Origin: Verrucomicrobiota bacterium | Lineage (GTDB): Bacteria > Verrucomicrobiota > Verrucomicrobiia > Verrucomicrobiales > Akkermansiaceae | Length of the DNA: 64,000 nucleotides | Reading direction: 5' to 3' | Assembly: GCA_004293285.1 (NCBI GenBank) | Contig: RDYF01000028.1 | Coordinates: forward strand, 1 to 64,000 | Shown here: piece by piece, positions 18,296 to 25,696 of the stretch | How the letters are laid out: each line of letters starts with the position of its first letter | Numbering within the stretch: the stretch's first letter is position 1 | Notes under the pieces: model-generated | Database searches by the model: none | Seen by the model: the letters and a program-made list of their open reading frames with translations, nothing else | What the model was told of the DNA's origin: nothing | Translations under genes and position numbers: made by a program

Positions 18296-18604
18296 TCAAT
18301 TGGTCTGATACACGGTGGAGCCTAGCACTTCCACTCGATCGACAATGCCGACGACAGCTGCGTCGACGGGCACAGGCTTCAGATCGCCTGCTTGGCGGGC
18401 ACTACTGCCCTGGCAAAAAAGCACCATTTCACCCACGCCAGCTCCTACGGTATCTATCGCCACAATGGTGTTTTGACCGTTTTTGAACTGACTAGTATTC
18501 TTCTCGTCGACGAGCTTAGGACGCAAAATCAAGAGCTTTCGCCCTGTCAAATGCTCATCCTTTTTAGTCGCCACGACTTGACCGATGACTTCTGCAAGAA
18601 ACAT
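18296..18604 (-). CDS. BMC-P pentamer vertex protein (EutN/CcmL family)
   Basis: Third EutN/CcmL-type vertex protein, 102 residues from the ATG at 18602-18604. It starts MFLAEVIGQVVATKKDEHLTG and has KLLILRPKLVDE, the IVAIDTVGAGVGEMVLFCQGSSARQA loop and the C-terminal VDAAVVGIVDRVEV. The SSAR segment after the loop is characteristic of the carboxysomal/Eut-type branch. A perfect 9-bp hairpin lies between its start and the upstream BMC-H stop, so its translation may depend on processing there. The 34-bp gap to the aldehyde dehydrogenase contains no hairpin. Confidence 0.94.
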   Translation of the reverse strand: MFLAEVIGQVVATKKDEHLTGRKLLILRPKLVDEKNTSQFKNGQNTIVAIDTVGAGVGEMVLFCQGSSARQAGDLKPVPVDAAVVGIVDRVEVLGSTVYQTN

Positions 18605-18627
18605 GAATGATGATTCCGGTAAAGCAA

Positions 18628-18655
18628 GCGCACCCGTTCCTTCGAGCGGGTGCGC
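18628..18655 (-). other. Intercistronic hairpin after a BMC-H gene
   Basis: Perfect inverted repeat GCGCACCCG (18628-18636) / CGGGTGCGC (18647-18655) with a 10-nt loop, lying 9 bp past the BMC-H stop. On the minus-strand RNA it is followed by UUGCUUUACC, not a clean U tract. An mRNA-stabilising or attenuating element is more likely than a full terminator because the operon continues. Confidence 0.8.
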
Positions 18656-18664
18656 GTCACTCAA

Positions 18665-18967
18665 TTATTTGCGTGGTGCACGAGCCACAGTGTCTTTTGG
18701 CAAAACACCATCGATGGAGCTGTCAGGACGTGCGATCACATGAGCGCTGACGACTTCACCGCAAGTGCTTGCGGCGGCAGCACCGGTATCGATTGCCGAC
18801 TTGACGGCGGCCACGTCACCTGTGATGACGGCGTTGCACAGTGCGCTGCCGACGTGTTTCATCGGACCGGCAAGTTCGACGTTAGCGGACTTCAGCATCG
18901 CGTCGACTCCGACGACGAGGCAAGCGAGACCGCGGGTTTCCAATAATCCTACTGCTTGTTTGGACAT
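18665..18967 (-). CDS. BMC-H hexameric shell protein
   Basis: A 100-residue single-domain BMC shell protein that forms hexameric facets. It begins KQAVGLLETRGLACLVVGVDAM and has the second half ITGDVAAVKSAIDTGAAAAS, both hallmark segments. The pore loop reads GSALC (residues 40-44), differing from the other two BMC-H copies. The C terminus is extended by a Pro/Arg-containing tail (GVLPKDTVARAPRK). Its first 19 bases overlap the end of the acetate kinase gene, suggesting translational coupling. Paralogues lie at 20183-20461 and 20492-20764. Confidence 0.96.
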   Translation of the reverse strand: MSKQAVGLLETRGLACLVVGVDAMLKSANVELAGPMKHVGSALCNAVITGDVAAVKSAIDTGAAAASTCGEVVSAHVIARPDSSIDGVLPKDTVARAPRK

Positions 18968-20109
18968 AATGATTCTTCATTGGCGGGAATGACAAAAACT
19001 TTGATGCGTGAACCCTCGGCTTGGATTTCCTGTTCCACTGCGCGGCAGGACTGGTTGCGTGCTTCATCGAGCACAAGACCAAACTCTTCGAGACCTTCGC
19101 AAACCGCAGTGCGGACTTCGTGGCCATTTTCGCCAATGCCTGCGGTGAAAACCAGTGCATCGAGGCCGCCCATTTGCCAGGCAAAAGCACCGATCCAGTG
19201 ACGGATCGAATCGACCATGTGATCGATGGCCAGAGTGGCATCGGCATTGCCTTGGAGGCTTGCTTCATTGACATCACGAACGTCATTGCTGACGCCCGAA
19301 AGACCGAGCAGACCTGATTCCTTGGTGAGTTGACGCTCGGCTTCTTCCAGCGAGAGACCCAAGACCTTCATCGCATAAGGAAGCGCGCCCGAATCGAGTT
19401 CGCCCACACGGTTGTTTTGCGGCAATCCGCTCTGTGGCGAAAAACCCATGCTCGTACCGATCGCGACACCATTGAGGATGCCCGTCACCGAGCTGCTGCC
19501 GCCGAGGTGGCAAGAAACGACGCGGAGAGGTTTGCCCGAAATGGGCGCAGGTCCTTGCAGGTAGAGCGAAGCCGTGGAGGCGGCGACGTCATCGCGCCCC
19601 ATCAATTGGGCCGAGCGTTCGGCGACATACTTGTGGCTGGCGCCGTGGAAACCATAGCGACGAATCCCGATATCGCGCCACGACTTCGGCAGAGCATACA
19701 CACTGCGCGGTTCAGGCACCCATTGGTAGAATGCGGTTTCAAACAATGCCACCAAGCGAGCTTGCGGCAAAGACTGCGCAAACTGGCGAATGCCATTGGC
19801 ATACGGCGGATTGTGCGCAGGCGCAACGGCAGCAAAATTTTCGAGCGCTTGCACGCATGTTTCATCCGCCCAGACGCAACCGCTCAGATCCTTGCCCAGC
19901 ACCGTCTTAAATCCGACCGCATCAATCTCGCTGGGCGAGGCGATGACGCCGTCTTTTTGAAGCGTTTGCAGAGCATCGTCGATCACTGATGCATAATCAG
20001 TGACACGCTCGTATCCGCCTTTCGCCAGCACCTCTTGCCCTGTCGCATCCATGCGATAGAGACGGTACTTGAACGATGTCGATCCGAGATTGGCAATAAG
20101 AATGAGCAT
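18949..20109 (-). CDS. ackA: Acetate kinase-family acyl-phosphate kinase of the BMC
   Basis: ASKHA-fold kinase of 386 residues that transfers phosphate from an acyl phosphate to ADP. The N-terminal signature is present as ANLGSTSFKYRLY with Asn7 and Lys14. YGFHGASHKYV carries the catalytic His region, and CHLGGSSSV and FTAGIGENGHEVR are the phosphate-binding motifs. The ATG at 20107-20109 aligns with the family start. The usual substrate would be acetyl or propionyl phosphate; here lactyl phosphate made by PduL is an inference from the operon. Sequence departures (STSFKYRL rather than SSSLKFQL) suggest a BMC-specialised branch. It overlaps the following BMC-H gene by 19 bp, and a hairpin lies just before its start. 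Confidence 0.93.
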   Translation of the reverse strand: MLILIANLGSTSFKYRLYRMDATGQEVLAKGGYERVTDYASVIDDALQTLQKDGVIASPSEIDAVGFKTVLGKDLSGCVWADETCVQALENFAAVAPAHNPPYANGIRQFAQSLPQARLVALFETAFYQWVPEPRSVYALPKSWRDIGIRRYGFHGASHKYVAERSAQLMGRDDVAASTASLYLQGPAPISGKPLRVVSCHLGGSSSVTGILNGVAIGTSMGFSPQSGLPQNNRVGELDSGALPYAMKVLGLSLEEAERQLTKESGLLGLSGVSNDVRDVNEASLQGNADATLAIDHMVDSIRHWIGAFAWQMGGLDALVFTAGIGENGHEVRTAVCEGLEEFGLVLDEARNQSCRAVEQEIQAEGSRIKVFVIPANEESLCPNKQ

Positions 20110-20138
20110 GCGCGGGGATGATGAAAATGAGAGACAAG

Positions 20139-20168
20139 CTCCCGCAGGTGAACGATCACCTACGGGAG
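20139..20168 (-). other. Intercistronic hairpin after a BMC-H gene
   Basis: CTCCCGCAGGTGA (20139-20151) pairs with TCACCTACGGGAG (20156-20168) around a 4-nt loop, with one mismatch. It lies 14 bp past the BMC-H stop at 20183 and 29 bp before the acetate kinase start. No U tract follows on the minus strand, so a role in mRNA 3'-end stability or expression balance is more likely than termination. Confidence 0.8.
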
Positions 20169-20182
20169 AAAAGTGCAGTCCA

Positions 20183-20461
20183 TTAGCCGACCCAGGTGCC
20201 GAGCTTGCCAAGGTCGTCGTGCGGACGAGCAATGACTTGCACAGCTGTCACCGTGCCGATGTTCGAAGCAGCTGCGGCAGCGGCATCCAAGCCTGCCTTC
20301 ACTGCAGCAACATTGCCGGTGAAGAAGCCTGTTACCAAGCCCGAGCCGAGTTTTTCCCAGCCTGTCATTTGAATGTCAGCCGACTTCAATGCAGCATCTG
20401 CGCCTTCGATCAAAGCGATAAAGCCTTTGGTTTCAATAATTCCGATTGCTTGTTTGGCCAT
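20183..20461 (-). CDS. BMC-H hexameric shell protein
   Basis: A 92-residue BMC-H shell protein. It begins KQAIGIIETKGFIALIEGADAAL and contains FFTGNVAAVKAGLDAAAAAAS and VQVIARPHDDL, the standard family segments. The pore loop is GSGL at residues 39-42, the most common type among BMC-H proteins. It is the second gene pair member after another BMC-H, 30 bp downstream of it, and is followed by a strong intercistronic hairpin and the acetate kinase gene. It is probably the bulk facet protein together with its neighbour, but this is inference. Confidence 0.97.
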   Translation of the reverse strand: MAKQAIGIIETKGFIALIEGADAALKSADIQMTGWEKLGSGLVTGFFTGNVAAVKAGLDAAAAAASNIGTVTAVQVIARPHDDLGKLGTWVG

Positions 20462-20491
20462 AATAGTGGGTAGTTAAAAATGAAGAAAAAA

Positions 20492-20764
20492 TTACGCAAG
20501 ACCGAGCTGCACCAGCAGATCGTTGTGGGGACGAGCGATGACGTGTGAGCCAACCAGCTCACCTACGCGACCAGCGGCATCAGCACCTGCGGCAACAGCC
20601 GACTTGACGCTGCCTACGTCACCTTTGACGATCACGGTCATGAAGCCGCCGCCAGTTTGAATTTGTTTCACGAGTTCGACGTTAGCCGCTTTCGTCATGG
20701 CATCGGTAGCCTCTACGCTGCCGACATATCCTTTGGTTTCGATGAATCCGAGTGCTGCACTCAT
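20492..20764 (-). CDS. BMC-H hexameric shell protein
   Basis: A 90-residue BMC-H shell protein beginning SAALGFIETKGYVGSVEATDAM, with VIVKGDVGSVKSAVAAGADAA and SHVIARPHNDL. The pore loop is GGGF (residues 38-41), so the pore would be lined differently from the GSGL and GSAL copies. The first 83 bases overlap the 3' part of the pduL reading frame in another phase. This is unusual in length and suggests coupling or a lost pduL stop codon. It is the second gene of the operon. Confidence 0.97.
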   Translation of the reverse strand: MSAALGFIETKGYVGSVEATDAMTKAANVELVKQIQTGGGFMTVIVKGDVGSVKSAVAAGADAAGRVGELVGSHVIARPHNDLLVQLGLA

Positions 20765-21416
20765 AGTAGGGCTTCAGTCCGCAGGCATTGCCTTCATCGG
20801 TGTCGATGTGGACTTCAAGCTTGAAAGTGGGGTCGACGCGAACGACGAGATTGTCGAAGGTCATGCCAAGGTCGCCATGGACCTTCAGCTTCATGACATC
20901 GAGATGCTTCACGCCATAAAAGTTGGCGTCATCAGGATGCATGTGCACGTGCGGCTGAGCGCGGATGATGCCTTGTTTCAGTTCAAAGTAACCGTAAGGC
21001 CCCATGAGCATGCCGCCTGGCGTTCCCGCAATATCACCCGACATTTTGACAGGAATGTCAAAGCCGAGAGCGATCGAATCCGTGTAGGCCAGCTCCACTT
21101 GATTCAAATTGCGGCATGGGCCAAGAATGCGGAGGTTGGAAATCACACGACTGCGAGGACCGATCAGAGTTACGGTTTCTTTCGCCGCATACTGACCGTG
21201 CTGATAGAGATCTTTCATCGGGGTCAGTTGATGACCAGGACCGAAGAGAGCCTCGACAGCCTCTTGAGTCAAATGACAGTGACGGGCACTGATGTTCACC
21301 AACAGCTTGTTCGGCGCTTGACGTGGCATGGGCTTCTTCAAAGCCGCATAGACTTGCTCACGCACCAGCTGCTCGATCACATCGCGAGAGAGTTTGGGTT
21401 GGGTAGAAGAGGACAT
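20682..21416 (-). CDS. pduL: PduL-type phosphotransacylase
   Basis: Phosphate acyltransferase of the PduL family (unrelated to Pta), converting acyl-CoA and phosphate to acyl phosphate and CoA. It recycles CoA within the compartment. Zn ligands are visible in SARHCHLT (His46, His48) and PHVHMHPDD (His156, His158, His160). FKLEVHIDTDEGNACG closes the domain at about residue 213. Residues 9-28 (LSRDVIEQLVREQVYAALKK) look like an encapsulation helix. About 30 residues beyond the normal end read through the next gene out of frame, giving an 83-bp overlap. It is the first gene of the BMC operon. Confidence 0.94.
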   Translation of the reverse strand: MSSSTQPKLSRDVIEQLVREQVYAALKKPMPRQAPNKLLVNISARHCHLTQEAVEALFGPGHQLTPMKDLYQHGQYAAKETVTLIGPRSRVISNLRILGPCRNLNQVELAYTDSIALGFDIPVKMSGDIAGTPGGMLMGPYGYFELKQGIIRAQPHVHMHPDDANFYGVKHLDVMKLKVHGDLGMTFDNLVVRVDPTFKLEVHIDTDEGNACGLKPYYECSTRIHRNQRICRQRRGYRCHDESG

Positions 21417-21449
21417 CGACGCAGGGAAATTTCTTTGTTTTTATGGTTT

Positions 21450-21495
21450 TGTCAATGAAATTCCAAATTTTTCCAAATTTTTCCAAAAATTGACA
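21450..21495 (-). promoter_or_regulatory. Candidate control region upstream of the BMC operon
   Basis: Two exact copies and a third partial copy of the 10-mer TTCCAAATTT stand in tandem at 21461-21490, framed by the inverted pair GTCAAT (21451-21456) and ATTGAC (21489-21494). On the minus strand TTGACA (21455 to 21450) could be a -35 element, but the matching -10 is poor and very close to the pduL ATG. I read this as a probable operator or activator site rather than a mapped promoter. Confidence 0.45.
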
Positions 21496-21583
21496 GGTTA
21501 AGGGCGGAACCAGAGTGGGGATTTGCGACAGAGAGTCAAGTGAGATCGTGCAAAATTTCGACTTTTTCTCCCATCTCATTGTT

Positions 21584-21615
21584 CTGAAAAACGGGCGATG
21601 GATGCACCATCGCCC
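21584..21615 (-). terminator. Rho-independent terminator after the Gfo/Idh gene
   Basis: CGGGCGATGG (21591-21600) and CCATCGCCCG (21606-21615) form a perfect 10-bp stem with a 5-nt loop, followed on the minus strand by UUUUU. It lies 20 bp past the oxidoreductase stop and separates that transcript from the BMC operon. Confidence 0.93.
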
Positions 21616-21635
21616 GCTTGATATCAGAAGTCCGA

Positions 21636-22784
21636 TTAGGATTGCTTGACGTCCACCCACTGCTTGGTGCGAGCGGATTCGAGCACGGCGTCGCAGACAT
21701 ACTGCGTGCCGAGAGCGTGACGGAAGTCAGGATAGTTCTTCGGCGCGCTGGGATTCTCCAAAGACTTGAGGAACTCATAGAGCGCATGGGTGAAGCTGTG
21801 CTCGTAGCCCAAGCACAGACCGGGAACCCACCAGTTGCCAGCGTAGGGCTGGTCGCCATCAGAACAGTGAATGCTGCTCCAACCACGACGGTCGCTTGGC
21901 ACGCCGTGATCGAAGTATTCCAGACGGTTGAGGTCGTGAAGATCCCAGAACAGCGACTTGTTTTCGCCGTTGATCTCAAAGGTGTAAAGCGCCTTGTGAC
22001 CACGGGCATAACGGGTCGATTCAAAGATCGCCAACGAGCCGTTTTCAAAGCGGGCCAAGAATGCGCAAGCGTCATCGATCGTGACGGGCATTTTCTCGCC
22101 TGTCGCAGTGTGAACGCGCTCTTTGATGAAAGTCTCGGTCATCGCACTCACCGAAACGATGTTGCCGTTGATCCAGCGTGCGGTGTCGATGCAGTGCGCA
22201 AGCAAGTCGCCTGTGACACCCGAACCGGCAGCTGCGGCATCGAGACGCCACAGACCGGCACCGCCTTGAGGAAGCTCGGAGGAGATGGTCCAATCCTGCA
22301 AGAAATTCGCACGATAGTGGAAAATCCGACCAAGTTCGCCGGCTTCAACGATGTGCTTCGCATGCGTGACGGCAGGCAGGAAGCGATAGTTGTACCAAAC
22401 CAAATTCGGCAAACCGGATTCTTCCACCGCTTTGACCATTTTTTCTCCTTGCTCACCATTGAGGGCGAGAGGCTTTTCACAAAGAATCATTTTGCCGTGC
22501 TTGATGCACTCCAAAGCGATTTCAGCATGAGAGTCATTCGGCGTGCAGATATCGACCGCATCGATATCGGGACGCGCCACCAGCTTACGCCAGTCGGTCT
22601 CGTAGGACTCATAGCCCCACTTTTCCGCGAAGGCTTTCACCTTGGCTTCATCGCGTCCGCAAATGGCTTTGCGAACGGGGACATATTCGGTGTCGAAAAA
22701 GTGCGAGACTTGCGACAAGGCATTCGAGTGAGTACGGCCCATGAAGCCGTAGCCAATCACACCAACGTTCAATTGTTTTTTCAT
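21636..22784 (-). CDS. Gfo/Idh/MocA-family oxidoreductase
   Basis: NAD(P)-dependent oxidoreductase of 382 residues acting on a sugar or cyclitol; the substrate is not evident. The Rossmann motif [14 protein letters not shown] is at the N terminus, followed by [33 protein letters not shown] with the conserved EKP catalytic Lys. The C-terminal alpha/beta domain begins near residue 130. I chose the ATG at 22782-22784 because the Rossmann fold begins five residues later. It lies 19 bp downstream of the sugar isomerase gene and is followed by its own terminator. Such isomerase/oxidoreductase pairs are common in sugar-degrading Planctomycetes and Verrucomicrobiota. A direct role in the adjacent BMC pathway is not shown. 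Confidence 0.94.
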   Translation of the reverse strand: MKKQLNVGVIGYGFMGRTHSNALSQVSHFFDTEYVPVRKAICGRDEAKVKAFAEKWGYESYETDWRKLVARPDIDAVDICTPNDSHAEIALECIKHGKMILCEKPLALNGEQGEKMVKAVEESGLPNLVWYNYRFLPAVTHAKHIVEAGELGRIFHYRANFLQDWTISSELPQGGAGLWRLDAAAAGSGVTGDLLAHCIDTARWINGNIVSVSAMTETFIKERVHTATGEKMPVTIDDACAFLARFENGSLAIFESTRYARGHKALYTFEINGENKSLFWDLHDLNRLEYFDHGVPSDRRGWSSIHCSDGDQPYAGNWWVPGLCLGYEHSFTHALYEFLKSLENPSAPKNYPDFRHALGTQYVCDAVLESARTKQWVDVKQS

Positions 22785-22803
22785 GAAATGTAGGAGTTCG
22801 GAG

Positions 22804-23811
22804 TTAGAGAGCTTTTTTGACATTCACCATCGCTTTGAGGATGGTGTTCCAAGTGTTGGGATTTTCGAGGGTCGAGTTCGGGAACATGCAACCATCCCAG
22901 CAAATGTGCTTAATGCCGCGGTCCGCTGCTCCTTCGAGCCAGATTGTCGAGCAACGCGTGATGTCGAGCTTGCCATTCGGATCGTCGGCTGGGCAGTGGC
23001 GACCAGTTTTCTCGTGCGAACCAGTGCCGTGGACAGTGCCATCGTTTTGAGCGACGTGGAAGTCGATGGTCCAAGGACGCAGTGCGCTGACCATTTTTTC
23101 GTAAGCGGGCCAGAACTCGGCATCGCTGTAGCCTTCTTTCAGCAAGGCAGACTCGGGCGCATTGTATCCCATCAGATAGAGATAGGTGTGCGCCAAGTCC
23201 GCTTGAAAACCGAAGGTGCCAGGCATGCCCACGCCTTCGAGCGTACGCAGCATGACTTCCCAGGAATGCATGCCTGCCCAGCAAATCTCGCCTTCGGCGG
23301 CGATGCGCTCGCCATGATCGGCAGCGATTTTGGCGGCTTTTTGGAAAGTATCGACAATGCGCGCGGTGTTCTGCGCGGGGTTTTCAGCCCACTTTTGCAC
23401 ACCGAACTCAGCGGAGTCGACGCGGATGACACCGTATTCACGGACGCCGTGCTTGTTCAGCAGATTGGCGATGCGACAGGCTTTTTCAATCGCCAAAAGA
23501 AACTTCGCTTGTTGCTCATCGCTGCCCATGGAGGAATCCCCCACCGTGCCAGGCCAGACGGGTGCGACCAAGGAACCGACTTTGAGGTTCTTCTCAGCGA
23601 TCTTGTCCGCCATTGCTTTCAGCTCATCCTCCGAGATCTCGGGATCCATGTGAGGGTGAAACAAAAACAAATCGACACCGTCGAACTTATGACCGTCGAC
23701 CTCAGCGGCAGCAGTCATTTCCAGCATTTGGTCCAGCGAGATTGGCGGATGGTCGGTGCCGGGCTCTTTGCCGACCAGACCAGGCCACATAGCGTTGTGC
23801 AATTTCATCAT
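22804..23811 (-). CDS. Sugar phosphate isomerase/epimerase family protein (TIM barrel)
   Basis: A 335-residue protein of the xylose-isomerase-like TIM barrel (AP endonuclease family 2) superfamily. Visible features are [13 protein letters not shown] near the first strands, the acidic [14 protein letters not shown] segment, [13 protein letters not shown] and the C-terminal [12 protein letters not shown] and HICWDGCMF, which supply metal-binding His, Asp and Glu residues. Substrate is unknown; members isomerise or epimerise sugars, keto-acids or cyclitols. It starts a two-gene unit with the Gfo/Idh oxidoreductase. The 241-bp upstream region shows no obvious promoter match. The two genes sit between the BMC operon and a mutarotase-like gene on the same strand. 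Confidence 0.88.
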   Translation of the reverse strand: MMKLHNAMWPGLVGKEPGTDHPPISLDQMLEMTAAAEVDGHKFDGVDLFLFHPHMDPEISEDELKAMADKIAEKNLKVGSLVAPVWPGTVGDSSMGSDEQQAKFLLAIEKACRIANLLNKHGVREYGVIRVDSAEFGVQKWAENPAQNTARIVDTFQKAAKIAADHGERIAAEGEICWAGMHSWEVMLRTLEGVGMPGTFGFQADLAHTYLYLMGYNAPESALLKEGYSDAEFWPAYEKMVSALRPWTIDFHVAQNDGTVHGTGSHEKTGRHCPADDPNGKLDITRCSTIWLEGAADRGIKHICWDGCMFPNSTLENPNTWNTILKAMVNVKKAL

Positions 23812-24052
23812 AGTAATTAGGGATTGGGGTGAAAGAAGGGAAAAGTTCTTTGGTTAGGAGACGGCAAACGGAGTCGATGCGGCATTTCCCGCGTTACTAC
23901 GCTCCTCAACCGCGTAAGATTGCAAAAAAAATCTTCTTTGGTTTTTAGAGTGGTCCGCGAGGCTACCACAAGGGGTTTGGCCATTTGCTGAGCCATTTTA
24001 GATACCCCTGATTTCCCGATTGCAAGAAATTAACAAGAATTTCCCAAAAAAA

Positions 24053-25159
24053 TCAAATTTCCAGGAATTCCTGCCAATCGATCTTGACCTGCACCGAGAC
24101 GTCATTTTCCCCATGAATGACCAGTGTTGTTGCATCCAACGGAGTAATCGCAGTCACTTTCCCGAAATCGGGTTCGACCAAGGCCACACCTTGAATGATG
24201 GGCAAGCGCACCGTATCGCGGGCCGAAAAGGAACGAGTCGTCGGAATGCCTTCCGCGGCCAATCGATCTTCGCGCGATGCCTCTAGGCCGTTGCAAAAAT
24301 GCCCGCAGATTTCTTCGATACCGACGCGACCCACGTGTCGACTCTCCCAAGGATGAGCGCTGCGGCCGCCATTCGACACCCAAAATAAGGTAGCGGGAAA
24401 ATCGCTCACACGCTTAAGGGAAAACCAAACGTAATTGTCAAAAGTTGCCGCACTCCAGCCAAAAGGTTGCTCGGGTGAGGCAGGTTGATTGACCATCATG
24501 ACCAAGTCTTCATGGCCGACAGGCGTCGGATAGTGCGTCAGGTTCATCGCACTGCCATCAACGCAAGGAACCGCCGAAAGCTCCGAAAAGCGCGCCGAAG
24601 GCTGAAGTCGCCCCGTCTCACCCGCATCGGGATTGGCAAAAAGACCGTCGTAGACCGAAGCCCAGCGGAAAGGACTCACCGCCAAACGACCCTGTCCGAG
24701 CGCTAGGTCGGAAAAATCCAGAACAGGATGATTGCCGTAGTTCCATTTCCCTTCCAGTCCGCTCACCCAGTGCTCGACATAAAGAGCTTGCTGGCCTTCA
24801 CGCACGGAAATTTTTTTCTTCACCGCGGCACCACTATCGGTCTGCGGCATTTCAAGAATCAAGAAACGCTCGCCTTGTTCGACCAAACTCCACATCGCAT
24901 TCGCCGGATCGCCATGGGGCGGACCTCCTGCTTGACCACCAAAGGGCAAACAGAAAAAATCACCGCGCAATTGCGTCAACAAGGGCGGTAAAGAAGCGTC
25001 GATCTCGTCGGGCTGCCATGGCGCCAGCGCATAGGGCGACACCGCATAGTCGCCAAAATAAAAGTCAACGGGGGCCAAATGCCCACCTTGTGCGGTGATC
25101 GCAAAATCCACCTCAGGTGTACTCACAAAAAAACTTTCGCTGCCGTAAATGATTTCCAT
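24053..25159 (-). CDS. Aldose-1-epimerase-like protein (galactose mutarotase fold)
   Basis: A 368-residue protein that looks like a galactose-mutarotase-superfamily member: repeated beta-rich segments, AITAQGGHLAPVDF at the N terminus, LPFGGQAGGPPHGD, and GNHPVLDF, whose His would correspond to the substrate-binding His of mutarotases. The C-terminal half has FWVSNGGRSAHPWESRHVGRVGIEEICGHFCNG, resembling uncharacterised sugar-epimerase-like proteins. No signal peptide is seen, so it acts in the cytoplasm. A role in interconverting sugar anomers next to the fucose/rhamnose BMC is plausible but unproven. Its 5' region, about 94 bp upstream, holds the three-unit hairpin array. Confidence 0.7.
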   Translation of the reverse strand: MEIIYGSESFFVSTPEVDFAITAQGGHLAPVDFYFGDYAVSPYALAPWQPDEIDASLPPLLTQLRGDFFCLPFGGQAGGPPHGDPANAMWSLVEQGERFLILEMPQTDSGAAVKKKISVREGQQALYVEHWVSGLEGKWNYGNHPVLDFSDLALGQGRLAVSPFRWASVYDGLFANPDAGETGRLQPSARFSELSAVPCVDGSAMNLTHYPTPVGHEDLVMMVNQPASPEQPFGWSAATFDNYVWFSLKRVSDFPATLFWVSNGGRSAHPWESRHVGRVGIEEICGHFCNGLEASREDRLAAEGIPTTRSFSARDTVRLPIIQGVALVEPDFGKVTAITPLDATTLVIHGENDVSVQVKIDWQEFLEI

Positions 25160-25252
25160 GCCCTGATCAAAATCATTTTTCTCAGCAAAGCAAAACCAAA
25201 ATCAAGAAGATTGACGAAATCCTTCTCCCATCATCTGCTGCCGCTTCAGAAG
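25160..25252. other. Short leader between hairpin array and mutarotase-like gene
   Basis: No gene is seen here. On the minus strand this would be the leader between the hairpin array and the mutarotase-like start codon. It is moderately AT-rich, and no Shine-Dalgarno match stands out near 25165-25172. Confidence 0.35.
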
Positions 25253-25518
25253 CCTAAAGTAGCCAAGTTCCATCAGCAGCTCCCCCCCCGGATCGCTGTC
25301 AAATGCCCCTTGACTACTTCAGGTTCCTGATGCAGCCACTTTTCAGAGACCTGAAGTAGCCAAGTGAGATTAGCAGCTCCCCCCCCGGATCGCTGTCAAA
25401 TGTCCCTTGACTACTTCAGGTTCCTGACGAAGTGATCCTTCAGAGACCTAAGGTAGCCAAGTGCGAATAGTAGCTCCCCCCCCGGATCGCTATCTAAAAG
25501 TCCCTTGACTACCTCAGG
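25253..25518 (-). repeat. Three-unit 97-bp tandem array of conserved hairpins, possible structured RNA
   Basis: Left arms at 25253-25267, 25350-25364 and 25447-25461 (CCTGAAGTAGCCAAG in unit 2) pair with right arms at 25309-25323, 25406-25420 and 25504-25518 (CTTGACTACTTCAGG). The period is exactly 97 bp, with a 1-bp insertion inside unit 3. Each unit has an inner stem CAGC/GCTG closing a loop of TCCCCCCCCGGATC. Unit 3 changes both sides of two pairs: A-T to G-C in the outer stem, and C-G to T-A in the inner stem. The two outer-stem mismatches on the plus strand become G-U pairs on the minus-strand RNA. The array lies between the NarL regulator and the mutarotase-like gene, both on the minus strand. 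Confidence 0.85.
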
Positions 25519-25696
25519 TCCCTGATGAAGCAGAAAAGCCCGTAGACCTTGTTCTTCAAGAACCAGCTGCGGAGATGTGATCGACACCGCGCAGCAGCGT
25601 GAAAAGAGATATCATGAAATCTCCACTCCGCCATAGGGAGGACTCCCTGAAAGTGAATCAGGGATTTCTAGGGGTTCTCTAGGGGGCGTTGGGAAC
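25519..25696. other. Gene-free stretch with small inverted repeats
   Basis: No gene is seen. GTTCTT/AAGAAC near 25552-25564 and TCCCTGA (25644-25650) / TCAGGGA (25658-25664) are short inverted repeats. The second lies just past the NarL regulator stop but has no U tract on the minus strand. CTAGGGG is repeated around 25669-25686. Confidence 0.4.

Noticed and set aside
25253-25518. CRISPR array
   Set aside because: The repeating unit is about 71 bp of hairpin plus 26 bp spacer with similar spacers; only three units exist and no cas genes are near.
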